From: DASQZK01 sp963763215
Lineage (GTDB): Bacteria; Bacteroidota; Bacteroidia; Bacteroidales; GCA-2748055
Direction: 5' to 3'
Assembly: GCA_963763215.1 (NCBI GenBank)
Contig: CAVXNX010000012.1
Span: 1-64,000 of the forward strand
Length of the DNA stretch: 64,000 nucleotides
Part shown: in pieces, positions 1 to 7,482 of the stretch
Position numbering within the stretch: the first letter of the stretch is position 1
Layout of the letters: every line of letters starts with the position of its first letter
Program-made: the position numbers and the translations under genes
Notes under the pieces: generated by a model
Databases searched by the model: none
Told to the model about the DNA's origin: nothing
What the model saw: the letters and a program-made list of their open reading frames with translations, nothing else

Positions 1-6
1 TAGATG

Positions 7-40
7 CCTTGTCATCCCGAACCGAAGGTGAGGGATCTCC
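7..40. repeat. Dispersed intergenic repeat fragment (TCATCCCGAAC type)
   Basis: The stretch reads like the common bacterial intergenic repeat of the form TGTCATCCCGAAC...GAGGGATCT. No reading frame crosses it. It sits just left of the first RHS fragment. Recognition is from memory of similar repeats; there is no second copy in this window. Confidence 0.3.
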
Positions 41-158
41 TCAGTGATCTGGCATACGCAAATAAATATATTTCGTATCTTTCATAACAAGCCGGAAGCC
101 TGGAATCAAAATCTTTGTATAATATTTCAGGTTCTGAAGATGGTAAGACGCTCGGCAG

Positions 159-392
159 GTTCTTTGGCATGTCAATACCGACCACTTGGGATCAATAGTC
201 TATATGTTCAATAGCAACAATCCTTCAGAAAATAAGGAATTCAGCTATTCTGCATGGGGTATTCCCAGAGATCCTGACGGCTCGTCACAGGAAGCAACTG
301 AATCTCTTTTTGTCGATAGAGGATTCTGCGGGCATAGCCTGTCCCGGCTACAGCCGGGAAGCATCTAACCGAATTCGGCCTCATTAATATGT
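159..392 (+). pseudogene. RHS core fragment A, silent and frameshifted
   Basis: The translation (VLWHVNTDHLGSIVYMF..., SYSAWGIPRDP, DRGFCGH, then LTEFGLINM in another frame) matches the RHS core of the large gene at 7483-13878. A stop codon lies at 144-146, just upstream of the homology, so the piece has no start of its own. A 25-bp palindromic insertion at 336-360 shifts the frame. Homology stops abruptly after GLINM at about 392, before the conserved tip junction, and unrelated sequence follows to a stop near 488. It looks like a dead remnant of a displaced RHS gene. Confidence 0.75.
336..360. repeat. Palindromic 25-bp insertion in RHS core
   Basis: Compared with the other RHS core copies, 25 bases replace two bases between GGGCAT and GCATCTAACC. 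The insert contains TCCCGGC (342-348), loop TACA, and GCCGGGA (353-359), a perfect 7-bp hairpin. This resembles a small REP-like or hairpin insertion. Confidence 0.6.
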
Positions 393-546
393 TGAGCGAA
401 ACGAAATCCATTCCGTTCAAAGACGTCGGGAAAAGAAATTTCTTTACCTACAGTGAAACCACCGTAAATACCTCCCCGAGGTTTTAGTTTAATTGATGAT
501 AGATGGCAAAGGGTTCCACCTTCAAATTAAATCATATATTATGAAA

Positions 547-756
547 CACTAGTGTCCGGTTTAGTTATCATTCAGAATTACACAAAGTGACGATATAGTA
601 TAAATTCTTGTGATACAGCAATATAGATTTCATAAATATTACCATCTATATAAATTTTGCAAGAATGATTTCAAATCGAAAACAAACACAAACCTTTGTA
701 ACCCTTATTAATAAAGGGATACAAAAGATTAGTTAAAATTAAACCGGACACTAGTG
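547..756. mobile_element. MITE-like element with perfect terminal inverted repeats
   Basis: A perfect 17-bp inverted repeat lies at 547-563 and 740-756. Read as an element, it runs from 553 (TGTCCGGTTTA) to 750 (TAAACCGGACA), about 198 bp, flanked on both sides by CTAG, which fits a 4-bp target duplication such as IS5-type transposases make. No transposase is encoded inside, and the open frame on the minus strand shows no family features. It is therefore a non-autonomous element or an internally deleted IS. The parental IS is not in the window. Confidence 0.6.
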
Positions 757-758
757 AT

Positions 759-868
759 ATCCATCTATTATCAAAATGGAAAACGGCAATAACGTTGATC
801 ATGAGTTTCAATCTCCTAAAAATGCGAATGCTTCTTGGAAACTTAAAAAATTGCTGGAAGTCCAATAG
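759..868 (+). pseudogene. Possible C-terminal gene remnant next to the MITE
   Basis: A short open frame continues from just inside the MITE's right flank to a TAG at 866-868. An ATG lies at 776 and the end reads WKLKKLLEVQ. It could be the 3' end of a gene cut by the element. No family is recognised, and chance cannot be excluded. Confidence 0.2.
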
Positions 869-891
869 ATAGGGAAACACTAAAATAAGTT

Positions 892-3666
892 ATGGATTAC
901 ATTTCAATAACATCAAAACTAAATATTTCCAGGTTTTGGCAGACGAGAAAGCGATCCCTCTTTGCATTAATATCGCTTTTTATGTCTCTTTCTTCTTTTG
1001 CCCAATTCCCTGCTGTTTGTTCCGAGGCGTCTCTGGCCGAGAAGGTCTACCTGCACTTGGACAGCAAGATTTACACCACCGATGAAACCATCTGGTTTAA
1101 TGCGATTGTGGTCAATGCAGCGAGTCATATCCCAACCCAACTGAGTGAGGTTCTGTATGTGGAACTGATCGGCCCGGAAGAAAAAGTTATAGAGAAGAAG
1201 GTGATTAAACTGGAAAATGGTATCGGTTCCGGTTTTTTTCAGTTAATAACAGATTATGTTGAAGGGCTTTATTTGGTCAGAGCTTATACGCAGTGGGACG
1301 AAAATTTCGGAAAAGAATTTTTCTTTAAGGAATATGTCCATGTCTTTGCACCGAAAAAAGGAGAACGAATAGAGCCGATCAGTCCTGTCACATTAGTCGA
1401 AGGTCAGTCCGGTGAGCGATGGATCAAAGCATCGTTTGATCCTTTTGAAATTGACAGTCTTCATAAAAAAGCACTCACCCTGGTACTCTCATTCGACACC
1501 AAAAAAGACACGATTTTCATAAAAAGAAAAGAAGGCAACCGATATTTGCTCGATTACCAAGTTCCAGATAGTTGTCGGTTTGTAACACTTGAAATGGTAA
1601 CCAAAAACCATTTCTACTATACCAAAACCATTGCTTTGGAAAAAGATGAGCTTGATTTGCAGTTTTTTCCTGAAAGCGGTGAACTTGTTCAGGGTATTCC
1701 ATCTCTGGTGGGTTTCAAAGCACTGGATTATAACGGTAAAGGGAGGAGAGTTGAAGGGGAAATTATTGATGGAAAGGGGAAGACTATCACTTTTTTTAAA
1801 AGCAACCAGCTGGGCATAGGAACTTTCTGGCTAACCAGTCCGGATACTGCGACAAAATATATTGCCCGGCTTTTGCCACAACAGGAAGACAGATCGGGAA
1901 AAATATACCCTTTGCCAAAGGTTGCCGCCATGGGCAACTTGCTCTCAGTAAAAAAAGAGGATGATGCCATTGATCTGAAAGTACGCTCAAACTACCTGGA
2001 AAACGACAGCATTATTCTTCGGGCTTCCTGTCGCGGGTTAGTTTATCGCAACATACAAGGAATACTAAAAAGCGGGACCCTGGAATTTTCCCTGCCAATA
2101 AATGCCTTTCCTGAAGGTATTATTGACTTTACCATGATCAGTCATTCTCAACCAGTTGCAGAAAGACTTTACTTTAACGAAAGGCCGGAAAGCAGGATCA
2201 ATATTGCCGTTTCGACTGATAGTGCTTCTTACATGCAACGCGAACCGACGACCTTACATATTGAAACGACTGATGGCTTTGGAAAACCGGTCAAGGCCTG
2301 TTTATCGGTGGCTGTGATCAACAAAGCACAAATGGGAGAGATGCAAGACACGCGACAAAACATCCTGTCTTATTTCCTGTTGAGTTCCGATTTAAAAGGC
2401 ACGGTAGAAGACCCCGGTTATTATTTCAGGAAAGATGAAGATCGCTTCAACGACCTGGATGCTTTGCTTCTGACCCAGGGCTGGCGAAAGTACAATTACA
2501 CTAAACTGGTTTACAAGTTGAGTTTCCATCCTGAGCCCAAACTTATTGTTTCAGGTACGGTCAAAGAAGCCATTTCCAAACAAGGGAAGAAAGAGTTCCG
2601 GCTGACCATGATGACTTTTGGGAGCAATCCCTCCGTTCAGGAACAAACCACAGACAGTCTCGGACGCTTTTATTTTGATTTGAATGACCAGTACGGTCAA
2701 AACATGAACATCCTAATCCAAAGCGCAAATAAAAACGGGAAGATCAAAGAAAGTACTATCGTGCTAGACAAGAAACAATCCCCTCCGGTATCTTTTGACA
2801 AGGTTAAGTCCATCGCAGGTGTGGACAGTGTGGTGAACGTTTTAATCGAAAGGAAAATCGAAAGAAAAAAAGTTAACGACGCTTTCCCGTTGTCAAAAGG
2901 CACTATTCTACTGGATGAAGTCACCGTGCAAGGCTACAACATGACACCGGCAAGAAAGAAAATGGCTGAAGAATACGGCAAACCGGATATAGTCATCGAA
3001 GGTAAAGACATCGAAGAGAAAGAGGAGAAATGGTCGTATGGACTGTTTAGTGTCCTTTTTTTCAATTTCAGAGACAAGGTTCATGTCGGAATGGAGCCGG
3101 ATGGGACTTTGTATGCAGTGGCCAATAATCCAGATCCAACCCTGTTCGTGATTGACGGGATTCCAGTCCCAGGGGATGACTATTCACTACTTTCCAGCAT
3201 TCCCCCAAGTGAAGTAAAGAGTTTCGAGGTTATTGAGTATGCCAAGCATTTTTATAGGCTCTTTTTACAAGTATTTCCTGAAGTCGATCCTTTTTTAGCT
3301 CCCAAAGAGGGCAACATTATAGCCATCTATACATTTGAAGGGAAAGGACTTTCTTACATAACCCGGCCTGTGGGAATCCTGAAAACGAATGTTCCTGTAT
3401 TTTCGACGTCCCGTGAATTCTATGAACCAAAATACAAAGAACTTAAACCTGAAGACTGGTTTAAGCCGGATTTGCGTGCACTGGTTCACTGGCAGCCTGA
3501 GCTTGTGGTTGACAGTATTGGCGGAGCTTATTCCACTTTTTACAATGCTGATAACATCGGAAACATGGAGGTGGTAATCGAAGCCATTTCAGATAAGGGC
3601 GAGATTGGTTACAAAGAGATTGAATATGAGGTAGTAAAAAGGAATTTCCAGACCAACACTAATTGA
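892..3666 (+). CDS. Exported MG2-like / TonB-plug-like protein of Bacteroidota
   Basis: This 924-aa protein has an N-terminal export signal (SLFALISLFMSLSSFAQ after a long n-region). Residues about 45-150 resemble an alpha-2-macroglobulin MG2-type beta domain (EKVYLHLDSKIYTTDETIWF). Residues about 672-790 resemble a TonB-dependent-receptor plug (ILLDEVTVQGYN, then PTLFVIDGIPVPGDD and SSIPPSEVKSFEVI). No outer-membrane barrel follows. Similar long proteins are common in Bacteroidota and are usually annotated as MG2 or carboxypeptidase-like proteins; their substrate is not established. It has no partner gene here and stands between RHS fragments. Its moderate AT content and length suggest an intact gene within the island. 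Confidence 0.8.
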   Translation: MDYISITSKLNISRFWQTRKRSLFALISLFMSLSSFAQFPAVCSEASLAEKVYLHLDSKIYTTDETIWFNAIVVNAASHIPTQLSEVLYVELIGPEEKVIEKKVIKLENGIGSGFFQLITDYVEGLYLVRAYTQWDENFGKEFFFKEYVHVFAPKKGERIEPISPVTLVEGQSGERWIKASFDPFEIDSLHKKALTLVLSFDTKKDTIFIKRKEGNRYLLDYQVPDSCRFVTLEMVTKNHFYYTKTIALEKDELDLQFFPESGELVQGIPSLVGFKALDYNGKGRRVEGEIIDGKGKTITFFKSNQLGIGTFWLTSPDTATKYIARLLPQQEDRSGKIYPLPKVAAMGNLLSVKKEDDAIDLKVRSNYLENDSIILRASCRGLVYRNIQGILKSGTLEFSLPINAFPEGIIDFTMISHSQPVAERLYFNERPESRINIAVSTDSASYMQREPTTLHIETTDGFGKPVKACLSVAVINKAQMGEMQDTRQNILSYFLLSSDLKGTVEDPGYYFRKDEDRFNDLDALLLTQGWRKYNYTKLVYKLSFHPEPKLIVSGTVKEAISKQGKKEFRLTMMTFGSNPSVQEQTTDSLGRFYFDLNDQYGQNMNILIQSANKNGKIKESTIVLDKKQSPPVSFDKVKSIAGVDSVVNVLIERKIERKKVNDAFPLSKGTILLDEVTVQGYNMTPARKKMAEEYGKPDIVIEGKDIEEKEEKWSYGLFSVLFFNFRDKVHVGMEPDGTLYAVANNPDPTLFVIDGIPVPGDDYSLLSSIPPSEVKSFEVIEYAKHFYRLFLQVFPEVDPFLAPKEGNIIAIYTFEGKGLSYITRPVGILKTNVPVFSTSREFYEPKYKELKPEDWFKPDLRALVHWQPELVVDSIGGAYSTFYNADNIGNMEVVIEAISDKGEIGYKEIEYEVVKRNFQTNTN

Positions 3667-3694
3667 AAAAATTACGAAAAACCTAATGTTTTAA

Positions 3695-4243
3695 CGGTTT
3701 GTTAGCTATTCAGCTTGGGGAATTCCCAGAGATCCCGATGATTGGTCACAGGAAGCCACTGAGCCGCTTTTTGCAGACAGAGGATTTTGTGGTCACGAAC
3801 ACTTAAGTGAATTCGGCCTCATTAATATGAACGGACGGGTGTATGATCCTGTTCTTGCCAGATTCTTAAGTCCGGATCCTTATGTCCAAATGCCGGATGC
3901 GAGATCCGGATTTAACAGGTATTCATATTGCCTGAATAACCCGCTGGTCTATACAGATCCTGATGGTGAGTTTTTAATTCCATTGATTACAACAATTGCC
4001 GGCGCTTATTTTGGAGGTATATCGGCTAACAATTTTGAATTTAATCCTACAAAATGGAATTGGAAAAGTTTTAATACCTATTGCTCAATAGTTTCAAGTG
4101 GATTCTCAGGCGATAAACTTGGAAATAGCATTGAAAATTATTATAAAAATAAAAAATATTCTAGGGAATTGGGAGAATTTATGGGTAAAAGATCATCTAA
4201 TAGTGATTTTAGTTTCGTTTCAGGTAGAGAGGATATTAAGTGA
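3695..4243 (+). pseudogene. Orphan RHS tip cassette B (core end plus variable tip)
   Basis: The frame opens after a stop at 3692-3694. RHS homology begins at about 3702 (SYSAWGIPRDP) and runs through the core end (DPDGEF), followed by an unrelated tip of about 90 residues ending at 4243. The first usable ATG is internal (3827). The tip is hydrophobic and glycine-rich, then charged (NYYKNKKYSRELGEF); no toxin family is recognised. The core is diverged from the intact gene at its 5' side but identical over the last 74 bp (3860-3933). Downstream (4250-4440) there is no convincing immunity gene; one frame reads GDFCIPDGDRAKGH and may be an old remnant. Confidence 0.7.
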
Positions 4244-4499
4244 AGTGAAGATCTCCTTCAGAGCTGCACACAAGGCCGGAAGGGGACCACTTCTTTTCTT
4301 GGTGGTGATTTTTGTATCCCCGATGGGGATCGTGCCAAGGGACATTTGTTGTTCGAATCTTTTTCTCATATTTGAAACTTGTTTGAAGTGTTACCCGGAT
4401 TATGCGAATCTCAATTGCTTAACAGGTTGAATATCTGTATTTTTAGCAAATAAAACAAGGAAAACACTTATAAGATTCAAACAAGTTATTAACAATAAC

Positions 4500-4507
4500 T
4501 AACTTTG
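4500..4507 (+). promoter_or_regulatory. Bacteroidota-type -7 box before a short transcript
   Basis: TAACTTTG matches the TANNTTTG -7 consensus. No gene follows before the terminator at 4560-4588, so transcription from here would give an RNA of only about 75 nt. The -33 element is unclear. Confidence 0.3.
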
Positions 4508-4559
4508 TATCAATTAATTAAAAGTTTTCTTGCAAACACTAATTAGTAATTAAAATTTC

Positions 4560-4588
4560 AAGCCTCGGAATCCTCCGGGGCTTTTTTT
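4560..4588 (+). terminator. Rho-independent terminator, intron target
   Basis: A 9-bp stem (AAGCCTCGG at 4560-4568 with CCGGGGCTT at 4575-4583, one U-G pair) and a 6-nt loop are followed by a run of T. The group II intron fragment begins two bases after the T-run. Confidence 0.75.
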
Positions 4589-4589
4589 A

Positions 4590-4890
4590 GTGCGCCCGGC
4601 ATGGGCGATGACTCTAGGGTGGAAGTCCCGAACGCGCCTTGACAGTAGGAAGCGTTAGCTAAAGGCAAGGGTGTCCACCGTGAGGTGGAATCTGAAGGAA
4701 GCTGGCAGCAAAATCCTGGTCTGACGAACAGGAACTGCATATAAGGCTTATGGTTGCTGGATGAGTTTGCTAAACAAAACGAAGTCCGATACTGTTCGGA
4801 GCAACTGGAGTAAATGCAGCAGATATATGGAGACAGAGGAGAGAATGCTCGAAACATTAAAGGAGCGTCATCGAAAAAGACAATGTGATA
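4590..4890 (+). mobile_element. Truncated group IIC (class C) intron, 5' part
   Basis: The sequence begins GTGCGCCCGGCATGGG and carries recognisable domain-I blocks in order (AGTCCCGAAC, CAAGGGTGTCC, GGAATCTGAAGGAAGC, CTGACGAACA, ATATAAGGCT, ATGAGTTTGC, AACAAAACGAAGTCC). I recall this arrangement from group IIC introns such as the Oceanobacillus iheyensis intron. Its position right behind a terminator hairpin is the known class C target. Resemblance fades after about 4885; no reverse transcriptase and no domain V are present, so it is a dead 3'-truncated copy. Open frames across it on the minus strand are not genes. Confidence 0.8.
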
Positions 4891-5071
4891 TAAATTATTG
4901 TTATTCAAATAAATAAATGTGTTAAATTAGAATTAAATAGTTTTTTAAATTTATGAACCCGAAGAACAGACAACGAATTTTCACTTAGTGGATTTCCGAT
5001 AAATCTGATGTCTCAGGGATCCGGTAAGATGCCAACGGAAATATTTTTTCATTTAAAGAGGGGATAATATT

Positions 5072-5170
5072 TTGACTTTAATGGATAATCTCACGTATTC
5101 CTATTCAGAAAATCAATTACTCAGTGTGATCGATTCCGCAAGTAAGACTGCCGGCTTTGCCTATATATGA
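5072..5170 (+). pseudogene. RHS/YD-repeat fragment
   Basis: A short frame (NLTYSYSENQLLSVIDSASK, then TAGFAY and a stop) resembles one YD-repeat of Bacteroidota RHS proteins. It is not an obvious copy of any repeat in the intact gene. It is a relic between the intron fragment and the LuxR gene. Confidence 0.5.
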
Positions 5171-5176
5171 GCATAA

Positions 5177-5368
5177 TTACGGCAAAAATCCCATTATCAC
5201 TGCATTTAAAATTAAATTACAAGAATTTTTAGCTTGTAATTTTTCCTTCATTTTCTCTCGGTGGGAAATAACCGTTGTTTCGGCAATATTTAAAATTAAG
5301 CCTATCTCGCCGCATGTATGTCCTTTAGCAAGGAGCTCTAAAATTTCTAATTCACGATTAGTTAACAT
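5177..5368 (-). CDS. Solitary LuxR-type (GerE) HTH protein
   Basis: The 63-aa product is almost entirely a LuxR C-terminal DNA-binding domain: LTNRELEILELLAKGHTCGE, then IGLILNIAETTVISHREKMKEKL. There is no receiver or sensor domain. It is either a stand-alone HTH protein or the remnant of a larger regulator. It is divergent from the S74-T9SS-RHS operon. A 14-bp palindrome (5383-5396) lies 15 bases before its start, and a second inverted repeat (5471-5490) lies in the same divergent gap. By position it could regulate itself and the RHS operon, which is inference. Confidence 0.7.
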   Translation of the reverse strand: MLTNRELEILELLAKGHTCGEIGLILNIAETTVISHREKMKEKLQAKNSCNLILNAVIMGFLP

Positions 5369-5382
5369 GATTTTGAGGTTTT

Positions 5383-5490
5383 GAGTATTAATACTCTTTA
5401 ATACCTTTTCTTACCCCATAATAACAAGGATAATTATAATTTTTGACGAAAAATTCAATTTTTTTGTCAAAATCCTACAAAAGTAGGATT
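5383..5490. promoter_or_regulatory. Divergent control region with two inverted repeats
   Basis: GAGTATTAATACTC (5383-5396) is a perfect palindrome. AATCCTAC-AAAA-GTAGGATT (5471-5490) is an 8-4-8 inverted repeat. The half-site AATACTC recurs at 5495-5501. They lie between the LuxR-type HTH gene and the S74 gene and are plausible operators; no protein-DNA link is shown by sequence alone. Confidence 0.45.
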
Positions 5491-5560
5491 GATGAATACT
5501 CTTTTATAGAATATTTTAGCATGGTAAAATAAATTTTCATGCATATAAAGATAAAGTCCT

Positions 5561-6589
5561 ATGAAAAAATTATTAGCCACTGTATTCTTAATTAATCTAA
5601 TTGCGAGTTTAAGTTATTCTCAACTTAAAGTCGGAACTAATAATTATATCGGTGTTGGTACTGATAATCCTTTGAGTACGCTTAGCGTTGGAAATACAGG
5701 AAATTCTGCTGCAAAGGTATATTTTGAAAACACAAATATATCTGGATCATCAATAAAAACCCTACAGGTTTTTCAACCAACCGTAACAAATTCCTTAGAT
5801 GGCTGGTCTTTTGGAACTGTATCATTAATTGGTGTGGGTACAAATAAACATGTTGGATTGGCTGCTGCATCATTTTTAGGAACAGCCTCTAATTATGGCA
5901 TGACGTACGGGTTATACTCTTATGCTGGAAATGGACAGAATGGATATAATTACGGATTATATTCTTTGCTCAAAGGTTCTCATTACGGAGCAGCCATTTT
6001 TGCGGCGGCACCAGGAAGATATGAAACTAATGTCCCAGGGATGTTTGCAGCTTACTTGAGAGGGAATGTTTTTGTTGAAGACTACTTAGGCATAAAAAAT
6101 ACAAATCCACAATACCCTCTTGATGTAACAGGTGATATAAACATAACTGGAACTGTACGTTATGGGGCTCTTTTTCAGGGGTCCGACATTTCAATTAAAA
6201 GAGATATTAAGGACCTCAGCACTGGAAATTTAGAAAAGATTAAACTTTTAAAAGCTGTTACTTACAAATATAAAGTGCCAGAGGATTTAGTTAGTAAAAT
6301 GTCCTCATCAGTTCTAAGTGATACTGGAAGAATAGAGGAACCAATAACTATACCCAACCCAGAGTTTTATGAGGAAGAACAGATTGGCTTTATAGCACAG
6401 GATCTTCAGAAAATCTTTCCAGAATTGGTAATTCAAGATAAAGATGGAAAACTTGGAGTTAATTATATTGGGCTTGTTCCGGTACTTGTTGAAGCAATAA
6501 AAGAGCAACAAATAGAAATCGAACAAATTAAAGCTTTACTCAATGAGAAAAACAATTCAAGTGAACTTATAAGCCCAAAAATAGAATAG
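5561..6589 (+). CDS. Exported fibre-like protein with peptidase S74 chaperone domain
   Basis: The 342-aa protein starts with a signal peptide (MKKLLATVFLINLIASLSYSQ). Its middle has the IGVGTDNPLSTL and TNPQYPLDVTGDINITGTVR motifs of tail-fibre/adhesin-like Bacteroidota proteins. Residues about 206-325 are an S74 intramolecular chaperone (GSDISIKRDIKDL; EEQIGFIAQDLQKIFPELV; YIGLVPVLVEAIKEQQ), followed by a coiled coil. In this family S74 drives trimerisation and self-cleaves at the Ser-Asp. It is first in the operon ahead of the T9SS protein and the RHS giant, so it may form a surface fibre acting with them. Confidence 0.85.
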   Translation: MKKLLATVFLINLIASLSYSQLKVGTNNYIGVGTDNPLSTLSVGNTGNSAAKVYFENTNISGSSIKTLQVFQPTVTNSLDGWSFGTVSLIGVGTNKHVGLAAASFLGTASNYGMTYGLYSYAGNGQNGYNYGLYSLLKGSHYGAAIFAAAPGRYETNVPGMFAAYLRGNVFVEDYLGIKNTNPQYPLDVTGDINITGTVRYGALFQGSDISIKRDIKDLSTGNLEKIKLLKAVTYKYKVPEDLVSKMSSSVLSDTGRIEEPITIPNPEFYEEEQIGFIAQDLQKIFPELVIQDKDGKLGVNYIGLVPVLVEAIKEQQIEIEQIKALLNEKNNSSELISPKIE

Positions 6590-6747
6590 CCAATAAATTG
6601 TGTAAATCGAGCATGTAGAGATATTGTGTATTAAAATAATTATATCTCAAAGCTATTCTAGTAAGGCAAATTTATATTAACTGTTAAGATAATACTATAT
6701 ATTATTATAAAATATTTTTCGTACGGTGTTCATCAAATAATACAAAA

Positions 6748-7431
6748 ATGCAATACAAAATAATTATTGGTATAGTTGGACTATTTCTCTCGTTGAGTTC
6801 TTTAGCACAAACAATAACTGGTCCTACACAAGCTGGAATCAGCGAAGAAATTACCTTCACTCAGCCAGTAAACAGCTGCTACGAACCCTGTAATTACTGG
6901 TGGGAAGCAGAAGAGGCGACAATTATAAGTGAAACCGAAGAAAGCATAACTGTAAAATTTGAATCACCAGGGACATTTACAATAAAGCTTTGGCTATATG
7001 TTAGTGCATGCTTATGTGATAATATAATGGATGAATCAGATATAATAATTGAAGATAATGATTATATAAAATATGAGTACGATGATGCTGGAAACCGATT
7101 CAATAGAATGATTGTTTCTTTACTGACGGAAAAAAAGAGTGCTAAAACTGAGACTGATGAATTTGAAAAAAATAAAGAACTAGATCAGACTTCTTTTAAT
7201 GTTTATCCAGTACCAACCAAACAATCCATATATGTAACTGTACCGAAAAATATTTTGAAAGCTACAAACAAACACATTATTATATATGATATAAATGGTC
7301 AAATAATTTACCATACTAAAACTATAAACTCAATTATGGAAATAAATATGGAAAATCATCCTCAAGGCATATATATACTTAAACTAGCATATGATGGATA
7401 TATAAAGTCTTGTAAAATAGTAAAACAATGA
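6748..7431 (+). CDS. Small secreted protein with T9SS type A sorting domain
   Basis: The 227-aa product has a signal peptide (IIIGIVGLFLSLSSLAQ), a PKD-like beta region (residues about 20-105), one YD-like motif (YEYDDAGNRF, about 109-118) and a C-terminal sorting domain from about residue 150 (FNVYPVPTKQSIYV ... GIYILKLAYDGYIKSCKIVKQ). In T9SS cargo this end directs export across the outer membrane. It lies 51 bp upstream of the RHS giant and is probably co-transcribed. A partner role in carrying or anchoring RHS is inference. Confidence 0.8.
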   Translation: MQYKIIIGIVGLFLSLSSLAQTITGPTQAGISEEITFTQPVNSCYEPCNYWWEAEEATIISETEESITVKFESPGTFTIKLWLYVSACLCDNIMDESDIIIEDNDYIKYEYDDAGNRFNRMIVSLLTEKKSAKTETDEFEKNKELDQTSFNVYPVPTKQSIYVTVPKNILKATNKHIIIYDINGQIIYHTKTINSIMEINMENHPQGIYILKLAYDGYIKSCKIVKQ

Positions 7432-7482
7432 GGTTACACAGTCCAGCTTTTCAAATTTTTGACTAGAATAATTTTAATTTTT

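Noticed and set aside
671..880. 69-aa minus-strand frame
   Set aside because: It crosses the MITE end and has no family features.
4098..4430. 110-aa frame after cassette B as an immunity gene
   Set aside because: It overlaps the tip in another frame and lacks a sensible N-terminus or family.
4558..4908. 116-aa minus-strand frame
   Set aside because: It lies antisense across the group II intron fragment; RNA structure explains the sequence.
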